Shown here: positions 19,384 through 29,919 of the stretch, in pieces
How positions within the stretch are numbered: position 1 is the first letter of the stretch
Layout of the letters: every line of letters starts with the position of its first letter
Assembly: GCA_020080175.1 (NCBI GenBank)
Contig: JAGHQL010000225.1
Coordinates: 1-35,494 of the forward strand
From: Glutinoglossum americanum
Lineage: Eukaryota; Ascomycota; Geoglossomycetes; Geoglossales; Geoglossaceae
Reading direction: 5' to 3'
Length of the DNA stretch: 35,494 bases
Notes under the pieces: generated by a model
What the model saw: the letters and a program-made list of their open reading frames with translations, nothing else
The model's database searches: none
Told to the model about the DNA's origin: nothing
Translations under genes and position numbers: made by a program

Positions 19384-21860
19384 ATGGCCGGAAAGAGGCT
19401 GCTTGATGTGGCGCACCTTTTCAATGCCTCCCGATCCGTCGCAAGCAAGCACGCTGCCCTCCGTTCACACCAGCTAGACGCCTACGCCAAAACATCCACC
19501 TTAGCCAGCGCCGTCAAGAGCCAGGCGGACCGCATAACCCAGACAGCAAAGGCTGCCTCTGCGTTTGTTCCGAGACTGGGTGAGAACCCGGGTGAGTCAG
19601 GACAACAAGGACGAACCGCCGGTACCACCGTTCCGGGCAAGGAAGACCCCGAACGAGCCCACCTCTACAAACCTTCAGAAACAAACACGGTCGCGGATGC
19701 CGTACCACAGGGAGACCTAGAGGCCGGGCAAGAGTGGGCGGGTCGATACTCTCTACCAGATGGTATAGTTCCTGGTTTTGGAATAAACGTTCCAAATCAG
19801 GACAAGGGTGTGTTCCATGGCCGATCACAGACGGAACCACAGAAAACGTCGCTATTGCAACCAAACGCTACCGCCATTGGTGGAGAGGGATCAGAGCACA
19901 AGCCCTCACCGACGCCAACGATACCTGAAGAGACATTGCCTAATCAGGCGCCAGATTTGGAAGGTATCAATATAGACATCTTTCAAAACCCGCGTGTCGC
20001 AAAGATCCTTGGGGGGGAAGCCCAGGGAAAGGGAGACCCTGGTAGTTTAATATCAGAGGTCAAAAATGACACACCACTAGAGCAGACAGAGGATGTGGGG
20101 AACAAGAGCCATGATACGCTTATTCAACAAACTGTCAAACCGGTAATTGAAGAAGGCGATACGGATATCCAGAGGCTGGCAGCAGATATTGCAAAGAACA
20201 CGGCGAATGTGGATGTATGCCGTGTCTCTCCGATGATACCACTTGCTATTGAGTGCTGATATACTGACCAGTGGCGGCGCAGAGCGACTTGGAGTTTCCA
20301 AGAGCATATTCATCTCAAAATACCAACTACCAGATGCATGAGTCCCGTGTTCCTTCCTCTCAGCTTGGGAGATTATGGCACTATGGTGGTTTAGCTACCG
20401 GAATGGCATTTGGCGCGGTTAGTGAGAGCATCCGGCGCGCCGCCGGCGGTAGCGGTAACAGCGGATCTTTAATTTTGAGCGGGGGTAACATGGAGCGCCT
20501 CGTAAGCAAGCTTTCTCGGATGCGGGGAGCGGCATTGAAGCTTGGGCAGATGATCAGCTTTCAAGGTATTAAATCACCATCTACAGAGTGGCAAGCTTAG
20601 AGAGGGGAGCTTTTTGACTAAGCTACTACAGATTCGAAAATGTTGCCGAGTCCCATCCAGGAGGTCCTACAACGCGTCCAGGACAGAGCAGACTATATGC
20701 CGGCCATGCAAAGAGATCACGTCCTCGCCAGCAATCTGGGGACCGACTGGCGCGATCTATTCGGCACTTTCGACGAAGTACCTATGGCAGCAGCCTCGAT
20801 CGGACAAGTGCACGGCGCGACCCTAAAATCTACAGGACAACGAGTAGCCGTTAAGGTCCAATACCCGGGCGTGGCGAACTCCATCGACTCCGATCTCAAC
20901 AATTTATCTATTCTCCTTACCGCGTCCCGTCTGCTGCCAAAGGGTTTGTATCTAGAAAAGACGATCGCGAACGCACGGACAGAGTTAGCTTGGGAATGCG
21001 ACTACGAGCGAGAGGCACGGTGCGGGAAGAGGTTTAGAGAGTTGTTGAAAGGGCAGGACGTTTTTGTCGTCCCAGAGATTATCAGTGAGGCCTCTGGAAA
21101 ACAGGTGCTCACCATGGAGAGAATGGAGGGAGTTGCAGTAACCAAAGTTATGAACTTTGACCAGGGGCAGAAAGATTGGGTGAGTTGCCTTCTCCACTGC
21201 CATAGCCGCTACGATTCCATAGACCCAGGGTTATTGATGCTCCAGCTGTAGGTCGGTACTCAGATTCTCCGCTTGTGTCTCCGCGAGATCACCGAATTCA
21301 GATATATGCAAACCGACCCCAACTGGACAAACTTCCTCTACAACGCCGCGACGCAAAAGCTAGAGCTCCTTGACTTCGGCGCCTCGCGCGAGTACCCAGA
21401 CGAATTCATCACCCTCTACACCCACATCCTCTCCGCAGCGGTCAAGGGCGACCGCACCACCTGTCGCAACCTGAGCATTCGGCTTGGCTACCTCACCGGT
21501 TACGAGACCGAGGCCATGCTCAATGCACATATCTCCTCCATCCTCACGCTCGCCGAGCCCTTCAGCGAGTCCTCGCCTGAGGTCTACAACTTTAGGGACC
21601 AGACCATCACCGAGCGCGTCAAATCGTTCATCCCTGTCATGATAAAAGAGCGTCTAGCACCACCGCCGGAAGAGACGTATAGTCTGCATCGGAAGCTGAG
21701 CGGGGCTTTCCTGCTGTGCGCGCGGCTAGGGAGCCGAGTGAGGTGCAGGGAGATTTTCGAGGAGGCGCTGCATAAGGCGGGGGCCGAGCGAGGGGGGGTG
21801 AGAAGCTGGGGGGAGGAGGGGGGGCCACAAGAAGCACAAAAAATTGGGGGCGGTCTGTAA
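19384..21860 (+). CDS. COQ8: Atypical kinase COQ8 (ABC1/ADCK/UbiB family), coenzyme Q biosynthesis
   Basis: A mitochondrial inner-membrane UbiB-family ATPase/kinase-like protein that supports the coenzyme Q synthesis complex. Four exons (19384-20214, 20283-20565, 20632-21179, 21252-21860) give 756 residues, with introns of 66-72 bp. Family marks after splicing: the KxGQ motif KLGQ (363-366) split from the rest by an intron just after it; the alanine-rich nucleotide loop MAAASIGQVH (424-427 AAAS); VAVKVQYPG with Lys446; ELAWECDYEREA from about 489; the catalytic loop QTDPNWTNF (574-582); and LLDFGASREY with DFG at 595-597. The first exon encodes a long N-terminal region starting MAGKRLLDVAHLFNASR, as in other filamentous fungi, and then a disordered linker. 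The last 30 residues come from G-rich DNA with several poly-G tracts and look unlike the conserved core. They may be a lineage-specific tail or the result of a frame error. Confidence 0.95.
21785..21829 (+). repeat. G-tract cluster in the COQ8 3' coding end
   Basis: At least three runs of five to seven G separated by short spacers, with a further GG pair, lie on the coding strand near the COQ8 stop codon. The arrangement could fold as a G-quadruplex in DNA or mRNA. This is judged from spacing only. Confidence 0.4.
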
Positions 21861-22805
21861 CCTGTAGAATTGTTTAAATGTAAAAAAAGAAAAAAGGGTG
21901 ACTAGAGCATCATAGAGACTTCAGGTATGAGGAGAAAAAAAATAGAAAGAAGCCTGTTTTTTTTGGGGTAAAAATAAAAAAAAAAACATTTAAAATAATT
22001 CCAACGTATGAGGTAGATTGGAGATTTTTGGGAAAAAGCTTGCGCCGCGGATATGATCTCCCCCCCCCCCTATATAGCGCGCAATCAACATCTATCCGAG
22101 ACCACCACCGCATCCCATCCCATCTCACCTCACAACCCAAAAAAAACAAAAAGGATGGGAAAACGTTTCTTTTCTTTTCCTTTCCTTTTCTTTTTCTTCC
22201 CCGTCGTAGTGCATGCGCCAATGTAACGGCAATATACTTCCCTCCCCCCCCCCCACCCCCCATTCGTGGGTACGAAAAACCCCCCCGCTGATCGTTCTCC
22301 GTTCGCCTGAGAGAGGGGGGGTGTTGTAGTTAACTCTTGTCACGCGTGCGTAAGTGCGTATGTCGGGGTGTCCCGGGGAGAGGAAGGGAGGGGAAGGGGT
22401 AAAAAAAAAAAAAACAAAAAACAAAAGGAGAAGATCGTGGGACGTTTCTGTGGCGTTGGGGTGATGCTGGAAGGTGGAGGTGTGGACCGTCTACTTGAGT
22501 TTCCTACTCAGCTTAGGGAGAAGGGGGGGCAAGGGCACAGCGTATCATCCATATCGATATCCTTTTTATTTTCCTTTCCGTTTTTCCCCCACGGCGAACT
22601 AGACTAGGGTAGACTAGAAGGGGAGGGGATAGAGAGAGATCTACTAAACGCGATTATTCCCAAACTCCAATGTCCACAAGACAAGACATTATATATCCCA
22701 CCCCAGCGGTAGAATACATGTGCTAGCAGAGAGAGAGAGAGAGAAGAATATGACTTTGAGGTGGGAAGGAGGAGATTGGGTATGGGGAATTTTTTTATTT
22801 TTGGT
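21861..22805. other. Convergent intergenic region between COQ8 and TIF6
   Basis: No gene was found. It is unusually full of homopolymers: A runs near 21938, 21978 and 22401; C runs near 22062, 22240 and 22282; and a GA run near 22730-22742. Both flanking genes end here, so it should contain two polyadenylation regions. Confidence 0.6.
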
Positions 22806-23984
22806 TTAGTAGAAGGATTCGACCATGGTATCTTTCAGCGTAGTGTTGATATTGCTCGGACCCATTCCTTCACCGAGACGGAATACGGATTCGACCACCG
22901 AGAGTTCTGTTGCAGTTGTGTCCAGGCCTTGCGTATCCGTCAGCCAAAAAAAAAAGGTTCGACAAAGAAACAAAGGAAAAGAAATGTCCCGAGATAGCCT
23001 CGGGACGACACGTAATCGGAAAAGCCGCATACCTGTAACCGCGAGCCAGTCATTTACCACCATGCCAGCGCCGACGACGGGAGATCCCCGGTTGACGCTG
23101 CCAGCGACAAGAGGCACCTGCAGTAAACTAGAGAGCTCGTCTTGATCCTGTATCGAGGTCTTCGGGTGCACTATCCCTCCTTGGTTGCTCAGTGACATGT
23201 ACGAGCCCGTCAAGACATTATCCGCGATCGTCTGCCTGAACACTTCAACTCCCAAGACGTCCGCAATTCTATCCCACAAAAATCAGATCCCGAGCTGGTA
23301 AGATCACCTGATTGGTGGAACACTCACATTTCCTCGGTCTCGCGTTCAATGTCGGGATGTACCTAAGACTTGCGTGAGCAGTTGATTTGGTCTGATTTCT
23401 CTGATTCCGTTTCTCACAAGTGCTACATGATCGTTGCAACATATAACGTTCCCTAGAGCGGATAACCTCTCCTCTATCCTCTGTATCTTCACCGCCTCCG
23501 GGATGGAATTTCTCAGGTGTTGCAACTCCTGATCCGTCGTTGAAGTGGGAACAAGAAGTCCCTTGCGGTTACTGGTCCGGCCTTGTGAGTCTCTGCGTTG
23601 AAACGAGGAATGCCTAGAAGAGATAACTTGAAGAGACATACCCAGCCGTTAGTCTCCCAACGATGCGCGTACCCGCTATCGTGGCATGGCATATTGGGAT
23701 GATTCCCTGGAGTTCGGCTTCGAAGATGCTATGCGATTGTGAATTAGTCTCGGTCTGGGTCCCAGTTCCCGGTCCTGGGAATGCAGAACGCAAAAGGAAC
23801 AAACCTATAGAAATTCTCCGATGCACCGACAGCCACCAGGGCATATGAGTTTGTGAGCGTAGAAAAGACTCCTACCCTGTTTGATGACTGTGAGTTTTGT
23901 ACTGGCCCCCACATGAATGAAGTGGGGGTCTGGAGGGGCAAAAACACACTCGTTAGAGTTCTCGAATTGTGCGCGAACCGCCAT
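22806..23984 (-). CDS. TIF6: Eukaryotic translation initiation factor 6 (ribosome anti-association factor)
   Basis: eIF6/Tif6 binds the 60S ribosomal subunit, is needed for its maturation and export, and blocks joining with 40S until it is released. Seven exons, read right to left: 23984-23950, 23876-23805, 23728-23642, 23571-23418, 23362-23328, 23268-23033, 22927-22806. Together they give exactly 246 residues, matching fungal Tif6. The spliced protein starts [19 protein letters not shown]. It contains [76 protein letters not shown], and the C-terminus [10 protein letters not shown]. All six introns are GT-AG and 55-105 bp long. Two exons are only 35 bp. The first intron contains a perfect 7-bp hairpin. 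The exon structure is by hand, but every junction keeps the frame and restores conserved sequence. Confidence 0.96.
23906..23928. repeat. Inverted repeat in TIF6 intron 1
   Basis: CCCCCAC and GTGGGGG form a perfect 7-bp stem around a 9-base loop, entirely within the 73-bp first intron of TIF6. In the pre-mRNA it could form a small hairpin between donor and branch site. Confidence 0.7.
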
Positions 23985-24837
23985 GATCGAGAGTTGTTGG
24001 ATAGTTGTCGGGTTTTCCGATAGAGTGGGGATGTTTTACGCAAAGGACCCCGTATGAGAGAGGTGATGAGTTGGAGGGGTAGGAACGATAGAGCCACAAG
24101 TTTTTTGAGTATGTACGTACCCAGCCTGTTCGAATTCTTGCAGTTTATATAACCGACAAGAAAGTTGCTTGGCGGGTGACTCTCAATTGCCTCATGGCTC
24201 GTTATTAGTCATTCTATACAATGTTATGGTCGACGGAGCGTCAAAGCATCAAATGCATACGAACCAATTTGCGAAGTCGCACGAACCGCGTCGCGAGTCA
24301 CTCTGCAAGGCGCTTTTTTCTTTTCTTTTTCTTCTTCTGTCTATACCCTGGCGCTGCTGAAGCCAGCCAAGAACCTACAAATAGGCTGGAGGAATTGGGG
24401 ATCGGGGATTCCCAGTTGCCCGTGTTTGACTCATCTTCTGGAACAGCTGCGGAATCACGGAGCAGTAGTCACTTGTGGCAAAAACTGCAAACCTTCAAAG
24501 ATTTTCACAGCAAAGGCCATCCTAATTATCTTCGCAAAAGGTTCCATCGTGGCAATGCCGACTAGTAAAGCCCATTCACAAGGTACCCTTTAGGCCCGTA
24601 AAGTATAGAAATTGTGCTTGAGGGATGCCAGCAGACGGAGGTTACTCGCAAATATGTATTATGCAAAGAGAAACACAAAAGCAATTCGTCTTCTGAAGAC
24701 AGGAATTTCTCAGAACGCTTGCCACGTTTTCTCGGAAGAAAGGAACATAAGTAGAACCTGATGTCTCCTCAATTAGAACGGCTTGTCGTTTTGGCAAGGC
24801 CACATCCGGAATGTAAGGGTGAACTATCCTAGACTAT
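23985..24837. other. Intergenic region between TIF6 5' end and RAD23 3' end
   Basis: No gene was recognised. It contains the promoter of TIF6 and the RAD23 3' UTR. A CCCCTCCA-containing stretch just upstream of TIF6 resembles part of TIF6 intron 1. Confidence 0.6.
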
Positions 24838-26431
24838 CTAGTTTTCATCTGGCTCGTCAGGCTGTTCAAACAGAAAGTTGGCTGCAAGTTCCTCGTTCTT
24901 GTCACAAGCGAAGTAAGCCTGGATGACTAGATCTCTCTCAAAACCAAGGCGGCATAACTAGGTGAGAGCCATATCAGCATCGATCCCCTCTTGAGAGGAC
25001 GAAAGGAGGAAATTACAACATACCCTTTCGATAGCCTCCCGCTCGTCTTCTGTGACGCTGATGGCTTGGGCGCCTGGGGGTAGGGGATTATCTTCATCGT
25101 CATGTGGGTCCTCACTGAGCAGTTGTAAGAATTGGTCTGGATTCTGCCCGATCAATTGAGCAAGTTGAGGGTTCCCAGCGCCGACTTGCTGTAAGATCGG
25201 TTCGAGCATCTGTGGTTGCTGCTGTACAACTTGACGCAATTGTTGGAATTGAGGGTTGTTTCGAAGGAAATCAAGGTTGCCTAGCCCACCAGCCGCGCCG
25301 GCGGCGGCCGAAGCTCCTCCGCCCGATCGCGCACCACCGCTACCGCCACCACTTCGTCCGGCTTGTGCGGCTGCTTCGAATAAATTTATCGGTTGGTCCT
25401 CTCCAGACGGGTTAGCAGCTTCATGTCCGGCAGCTGGTGGGGAGGATGCAGCAGCTGGTGCACTTGCTCCAGGTTGGGCTTGGTTTGCCTGCCGCTGTTC
25501 TTGTTGCAGATTTTCGGGGATACCCTAGAAGGTAATTAGCAATTCAGTTGTAGATTAAAGGAAGTCCGCCTTGACCCTTGACGTACAGTGAGGAGGTATT
25601 CCACAGCCCGGTCAGGGTTGAAGTACGCAGCTCTCATAGCACGATCGATATCGGCTCTCGGAAAACCCATACTCTCCATATTAGAAATAGCAGCCTCTCT
25701 CTGAGCTCCCATAGCTAGCGCTGATGGGTCGCTGAAATTTGTTCCGCTGGCCGTGGCCGCACCAGCGGGAGACGGCGTATCAGGAACGTTTGCGGCCGTA
25801 GGTCTGGAAGCTGGGACCGGGGCAGCAGGAGCAGAAGGAGTTTGAATGGGAGGGGGCGCTGGCGTAGACGGTGCCTTTGCTGGGGTTGAGGACGAGCTTT
25901 GGGATGTAGCTTTTGGCTGCCGGAGAATGTGAACAATAACCTAGTAGTAGCGAGTCTCGAAATGCTTACCTTTGATACCATGCAGACAATAAAGCCCTTC
26001 TCCTCGATGTTGTACGACTCAACGGTATTCTGGTCCTGCAGGATCTTGCCTAGTAGAGAATTAGATTATCTCCGAACGAAATAACCAAACCAACCCATAA
26101 TGCTGTCGGGTCGATTCGATCGGGGATTATGGCTTACCTGAGTAAATTAACTTCTGCTGCGAGGTATCCCATCCTTGGTCCTGTGCTATCTTTTCCTTGA
26201 TCGACAGAATCTAAATAGTGACACCATTTGCATCAGTCGTGCGAAATACATAACGTCGACAAGTGAACGTCTACAGAATGGCAGACGAAGGGACAAGAGC
26301 TCGTACAGTTTCAGATGGTTCCGCTTCAATAACGAACTTCTGCTGCTTCAGATCCTGGTGATGTAAACGCCATGTTAGTCATAGGGAAAAGTAGTAACGG
26401 GTTTGTGGCATGCCTTGAAGGTGAGCTTCAT
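24838..26431 (-). CDS. RAD23: UV excision repair / proteasome shuttle protein Rad23
   Basis: Rad23 carries ubiquitinated proteins to the proteasome and stabilises Rad4/XPC in nucleotide excision repair. Seven exons, read right to left: 26431-26414, 26354-26307, 26210-26138, 26049-25970, 25916-25587, 25524-25024, 24957-24838. They give 389 residues. Domains: ubiquitin-like 1-73 (starts [20 protein letters not shown]); Ala/Pro linker; UBA1 about 147-183 ([20 protein letters not shown]); Gly/Ala linker; XPC-binding/STI1 about 262-320 ([16 protein letters not shown]); UBA2 about 346-385 ([20 protein letters not shown]); acidic end. The first exon is only 18 bp, and its donor is GC rather than GT. 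The other five introns are GT-AG. The frame is continuous across all joins and all four canonical domains are complete. Confidence 0.96.
26355..26413 (-). other. GC-AG intron 1 of RAD23
   Basis: After the first six codons (MKLTFK) the exon ends AAG and the intron begins GCATGC. It ends CACCAG directly before GAT CTG AAG CAG CAG (DLKQQ). A TGACTAAC branch site lies about 25 bases before the acceptor. Family conservation of MKLTFKDLKQQKF fixes the junction. No GT near the junction would restore this sequence. Confidence 0.85.
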
Positions 26432-28602
26432 CTTGCCCCACCAAAAGTTTAGTCGATCTCACGGCTTGCTCTATATCTCTCGCGGGATAATCGTCAAAAT
26501 AATAGAGATCTCAGCTTTGTGCCGATGACGCCGTTAGCCAGCGTGTCTACGGGGTGCAAATCGGAAGTTGGTAGATGGATGTATGAATGTGTGGTGCTAA
26601 TGTGTTGTGTCCATCAGGAGGGAAGTGATGATCGCGAGGCAGCCATAACGCCACAACATGCGGCTCAATTTACTTGAGCAAGATTAATGCAGGATGCATA
26701 ACTTGAAACATTACCATATGTGCTACGACGTTCTAGCAATAATAAGAGTATTTCTGCTTTAATATGTACTCCTGTATTCATCTACTAGATAAGGCCTGTT
26801 CAAATACTAGCTGAGTAGCGGCTATCGATATTCCTGTTTTGGGAGGGTGTGACGTAGGTTACATATCGTACCTTCTCAATTTGTTTGTTTTGCTTTCACC
26901 AGATTAATTGATGTTAAATTCCTTTACGATTGACTGGATTATAGGTGGTAATTTCGCTGGAAAGAGGTTTGGCTAACAGCAGCTTAGCCCCTTACTATTA
27001 AGTCTTGAAAATTTGCCTTTTAAATATGCTGCCATTATCCCACATTGTGAGTACACCTATGAAAGGGGTACGACGGCATTAGCGGTTCGTCGTCCTGGTC
27101 GCCGTAGGCGGGGGATAGGGAGATAGTGCCCGGAACAGCATGGCAAAGGCTCAAACCCAGCGCAATGGCAACGCACCACGGTGGCCCATCACAACAACGG
27201 ACTTCCGCAACGACAGCCTAAGAGAATCAGTGCCCACCATTCAGACGGATACCGTCGCGGATATCCTCATTGATGTTCTTAGGCTTATCACCTGAGAGTG
27301 CAGGGTTCCTCAGCTCTAGCGGTGAATCCGTTCCAATGCCTTCATATTCTCGACAAGAGGGCAGGGCACCCTTCAAAAGCTATGGCCTCCCCAACCCCCT
27401 TGCCTGTGAAGAGGTGGCTCTTTGGATAAGATGGCTGATCCAAATCTCGTCTCCGTACCTATGGCTCAAAGTAAGACCTGTAATGCGGAGTCGGTCCTCG
27501 GAAGAGCTTGTGGCATAAATTACCAGGTTTGGGTGGAAACAGGATGAAACATGAAGTGAAAGTATTCTAAGGCCGGAACCAAACGGAAGGTTGAATGGAG
27601 AAGCCGGATGACAAACGCTCGGTGTTCTGAAACCCAGAGAGAAAACAAGGCAGAGTGGAAGGGAAATAAATAGAGCGCATGCTCAAAGCCTGCTACGGAG
27701 CCATCCGTGATGTATGATGTCACCTGACCGCCGGTAGTAGGGAACATTATGCTTCTTCTGGTCATCAGAGACATCACCATAAGTCCCAGTTGGTCGAGTA
27801 CCGCATGCATATACTTGTGCTACAAGAGTACTCGATATGCTATGTGCTGTATTTTGGGAGACTTCAGTTTCACAAGTTTTGGGTCTTAACGGCCCGGTCG
27901 AACGAGACCAATCGGAACCCTGCAACCAGCCCTAGACAACATAGCAGAGTCGACAAGGGAAGACGCGTCCCACATATTTCTTCCTGGTCTGCATCCTTGC
28001 TTTTATCAAGTTCTAATGCAACGCGCTGCACGGCGCTTCGATCCACTTACAATGATCACAACAGACATGGCTCCCAGGAAAGCAGACGCGTTTTCCAGCC
28101 TCTGTCCAGCCTTTGCGTCTGCAAGACACGCGGAGCCGAAACCTCTCCTCAATTGAATCTATATTATTTAGCAAGGTAGTCAGTCTTTCTTTCGATCACG
28201 AATCCCAGCCGGTTTACCCCGCGAGTTGTCCATCAGCAGATTGTCCCTCGTTTCGCCGTGGAGGAAAATTTTCACCCGTCTTTCGGTCTATCGCTGTGTT
28301 TATACCAAAAACGAACATCGTTGACGCGCCAGTTCTGGCCGTCAATGCATGAGAACAAGCCTTCCAACATCGATATCGAATGTTCACCATTTCTACCACC
28401 GGATTGTGGTCAATTGAATAGCACTCGGGCCCGCCCGGGGGCATGCCGCGGTTTAGAGCTTTCATCCGATAGCCAGCAAGTCTGAGGATACTCCAAACCT
28501 CTGCGTAATCGGTGATTGGGACGTCTGGGTAGATTTCTCTTATAAACAGCCAGAATTCGTATACCCTCGGGGGAGTGGCGGGGACGGATCAGCCTTACGA
28601 AA
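26432..28602. other. Long intergenic region between RAD23 and the four-pass membrane protein
   Basis: These 2.2 kb between two divergent genes hold both promoters. The left half is A/T-rich and shows no coding potential. A GC-richer patch at about 27060-27520 holds two overlapping short open frames with natural-looking composition, described separately. I recognise no transposon and no RNA gene. Confidence 0.5.
27140..27518 (+). other. Two overlapping short open frames, possible small or decayed gene
   Basis: An ATG at 27140 opens a 51-codon frame (MAKAQTQRNGNAPRWP, later TIQTDTVADILIDVLRLIT). A second frame, from an ATG at 27273, runs to a stop at 27516-27518 (GLSPESAGFLSSSGESVP, later ACEEVALWIRWLIQ). 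Neither matches a family I know. They overlap by about 25 bases in different frames, and I see no good splice pair joining them. This could be a small gene with missed exons, a decayed gene or chance. Confidence 0.15.
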
Positions 28603-29919
28603 ATGTTTCGACCGTACGTATACGTACTTGGAATCTCTGCCTTTATCACCACCGGTGCCGGTGTCACGTATATGATCATCTTCGCGGTTACCCTCACAAG
28701 CAATCGCTTCGGCATACGTATATTGTCAATTGTCGCAGCAGTAACCAATTTGCTAGCGCTGGCGCTGGCGTTCTCCCTTACACCGAGATTTACACACAAC
28801 CACCATATACATAAGCAGATCGGGAGACAAAGACTGTTAGTTTTCTTGCTAGGAGTAATTCCGTCTTCTATTGCGGCAGCCATGACCACCACTACCCTTG
28901 GCTGTATGAGAATGAATCTTCATTCCCTTCAGAAATCGATTCTTGGAAGCCCTACATCCGCAATGCTCATATCAGGGTTCGGAATTCTGGGCGCTTCGAT
29001 CTTCACTCAAGCTGCATTCTATTCTTTCCTTCTATGGTCTCTGCGCGTTATCACACAACAGGGGCATCTACCTAACTCTTGGGATAGCCCTGAAGGGGGC
29101 CCGGATGCTCAACACTTCGTAAAGACCACCGTTAGACCGGTTCCGGAGCTGTCTCGGTCATCACCAACCCGATCAGCGACTCCATCCGAAGCTAAGAGGA
29201 CTTTGCGAAGTTCTTTATCCTCAGTAGTTCGACCTGTGATCTCACGTACGAGGCTCGCCACTCGGGATTCCACAAGCCTCGACGGGGGCTCGGGAGACGA
29301 CGTACCCGAACATGACGGCTTCGATTCTTGGGATACCTCAGGCGTAGGATCACAGGCCCGCCAAGCAGTATTGATCTCATCTCTAGCGGATGTCGAGCAT
29401 TTTTCCAAAGGAATAGAGCTAGAGCCGATACCTGGGAGTCGGCCAGGATCTCAAATCTTCTGGTCTTGTCACCACTCGGAATCTGATTCGGATTCACAAA
29501 AACCCCGAGGGTCAGGATTGGCAGATTCCCCACCACGCAGCTTGAGCCAATCCATAAGGGAAGCCCACATACACCCTTTATTTCGCTCGGACAGTCCTAC
29601 CCCACCACCGACAGCCTCCCCAGGTACGGTGGTCAGGGCTTCCCCACTAGGCGGACAGATATTCACTGGCTCTATCCGGACACTAAAACGGCCGGGGGCC
29701 TCGGCGTCGAACGCTAGTCCACTGGTTATACCATATGGCTTCGACGGGGAAGTTGCTACCCAGAGACCATCGAGCGTCGAGATCCCCCCGCCCCTTCGCG
29801 ATTTTATCCTCCCGCCTAGCCCGAGGAGCATCCCTACTTCTCCTAATGGGTTCGGCAAGCGGAAAGCCGCTCTTAGTTCAACTGTAAAAGCGTCGGTTGA
29901 TAAACCCAGCAACGCTTAA
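28603..29919 (+). CDS. Four-pass membrane protein with long Ser/Pro-rich tail, unknown function
   Basis: A single exon of 438 codons, not recognised as a named family. The first 150 residues contain four hydrophobic segments: about 7-31, 39-59, 78-97 and 121-147. Short connecting loops separate them, except for a longer His/Arg-rich loop (HNHHIHKQIGRQR) between the second and third. The remaining 290 residues are hydrophilic, Ser/Pro/Arg-rich and probably a disordered cytoplasmic tail, with many SP/TP sites suited to phosphorylation and Pro-rich patches (SPTPPPTASP, EIPPPLRDFILPPSP). The membrane part has no clear transporter motif. The start is the first ATG directly before the first membrane segment. 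Conserved, lineage-restricted proteins with this layout are frequent in filamentous ascomycetes. A tetraspan scaffold or sensor role would be inference. Confidence 0.7.
   Translation: MFRPYVYVLGISAFITTGAGVTYMIIFAVTLTSNRFGIRILSIVAAVTNLLALALAFSLTPRFTHNHHIHKQIGRQRLLVFLLGVIPSSIAAAMTTTTLGCMRMNLHSLQKSILGSPTSAMLISGFGILGASIFTQAAFYSFLLWSLRVITQQGHLPNSWDSPEGGPDAQHFVKTTVRPVPELSRSSPTRSATPSEAKRTLRSSLSSVVRPVISRTRLATRDSTSLDGGSGDDVPEHDGFDSWDTSGVGSQARQAVLISSLADVEHFSKGIELEPIPGSRPGSQIFWSCHHSESDSDSQKPRGSGLADSPPRSLSQSIREAHIHPLFRSDSPTPPPTASPGTVVRASPLGGQIFTGSIRTLKRPGASASNASPLVIPYGFDGEVATQRPSSVEIPPPLRDFILPPSPRSIPTSPNGFGKRKAALSSTVKASVDKPSNA

Noticed and set aside
24221-24565. 114-codon plus-strand frame between TIF6 and RAD23
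   Set aside because: It contains a Phe run from a T tract and has no recognisable domain; evidence is too weak to call a gene.
26432-28602. Possible decayed transposon or RIP-mutated repeat in the A/T-rich gap
   Set aside because: No terminal repeats, target-site duplications or transposase motifs, and no heavy TpA bias of the sort expected after RIP.
28410-28892. 160-codon minus-strand frame
   Set aside because: It overlaps the start of the four-pass membrane protein antisense and lacks motifs.
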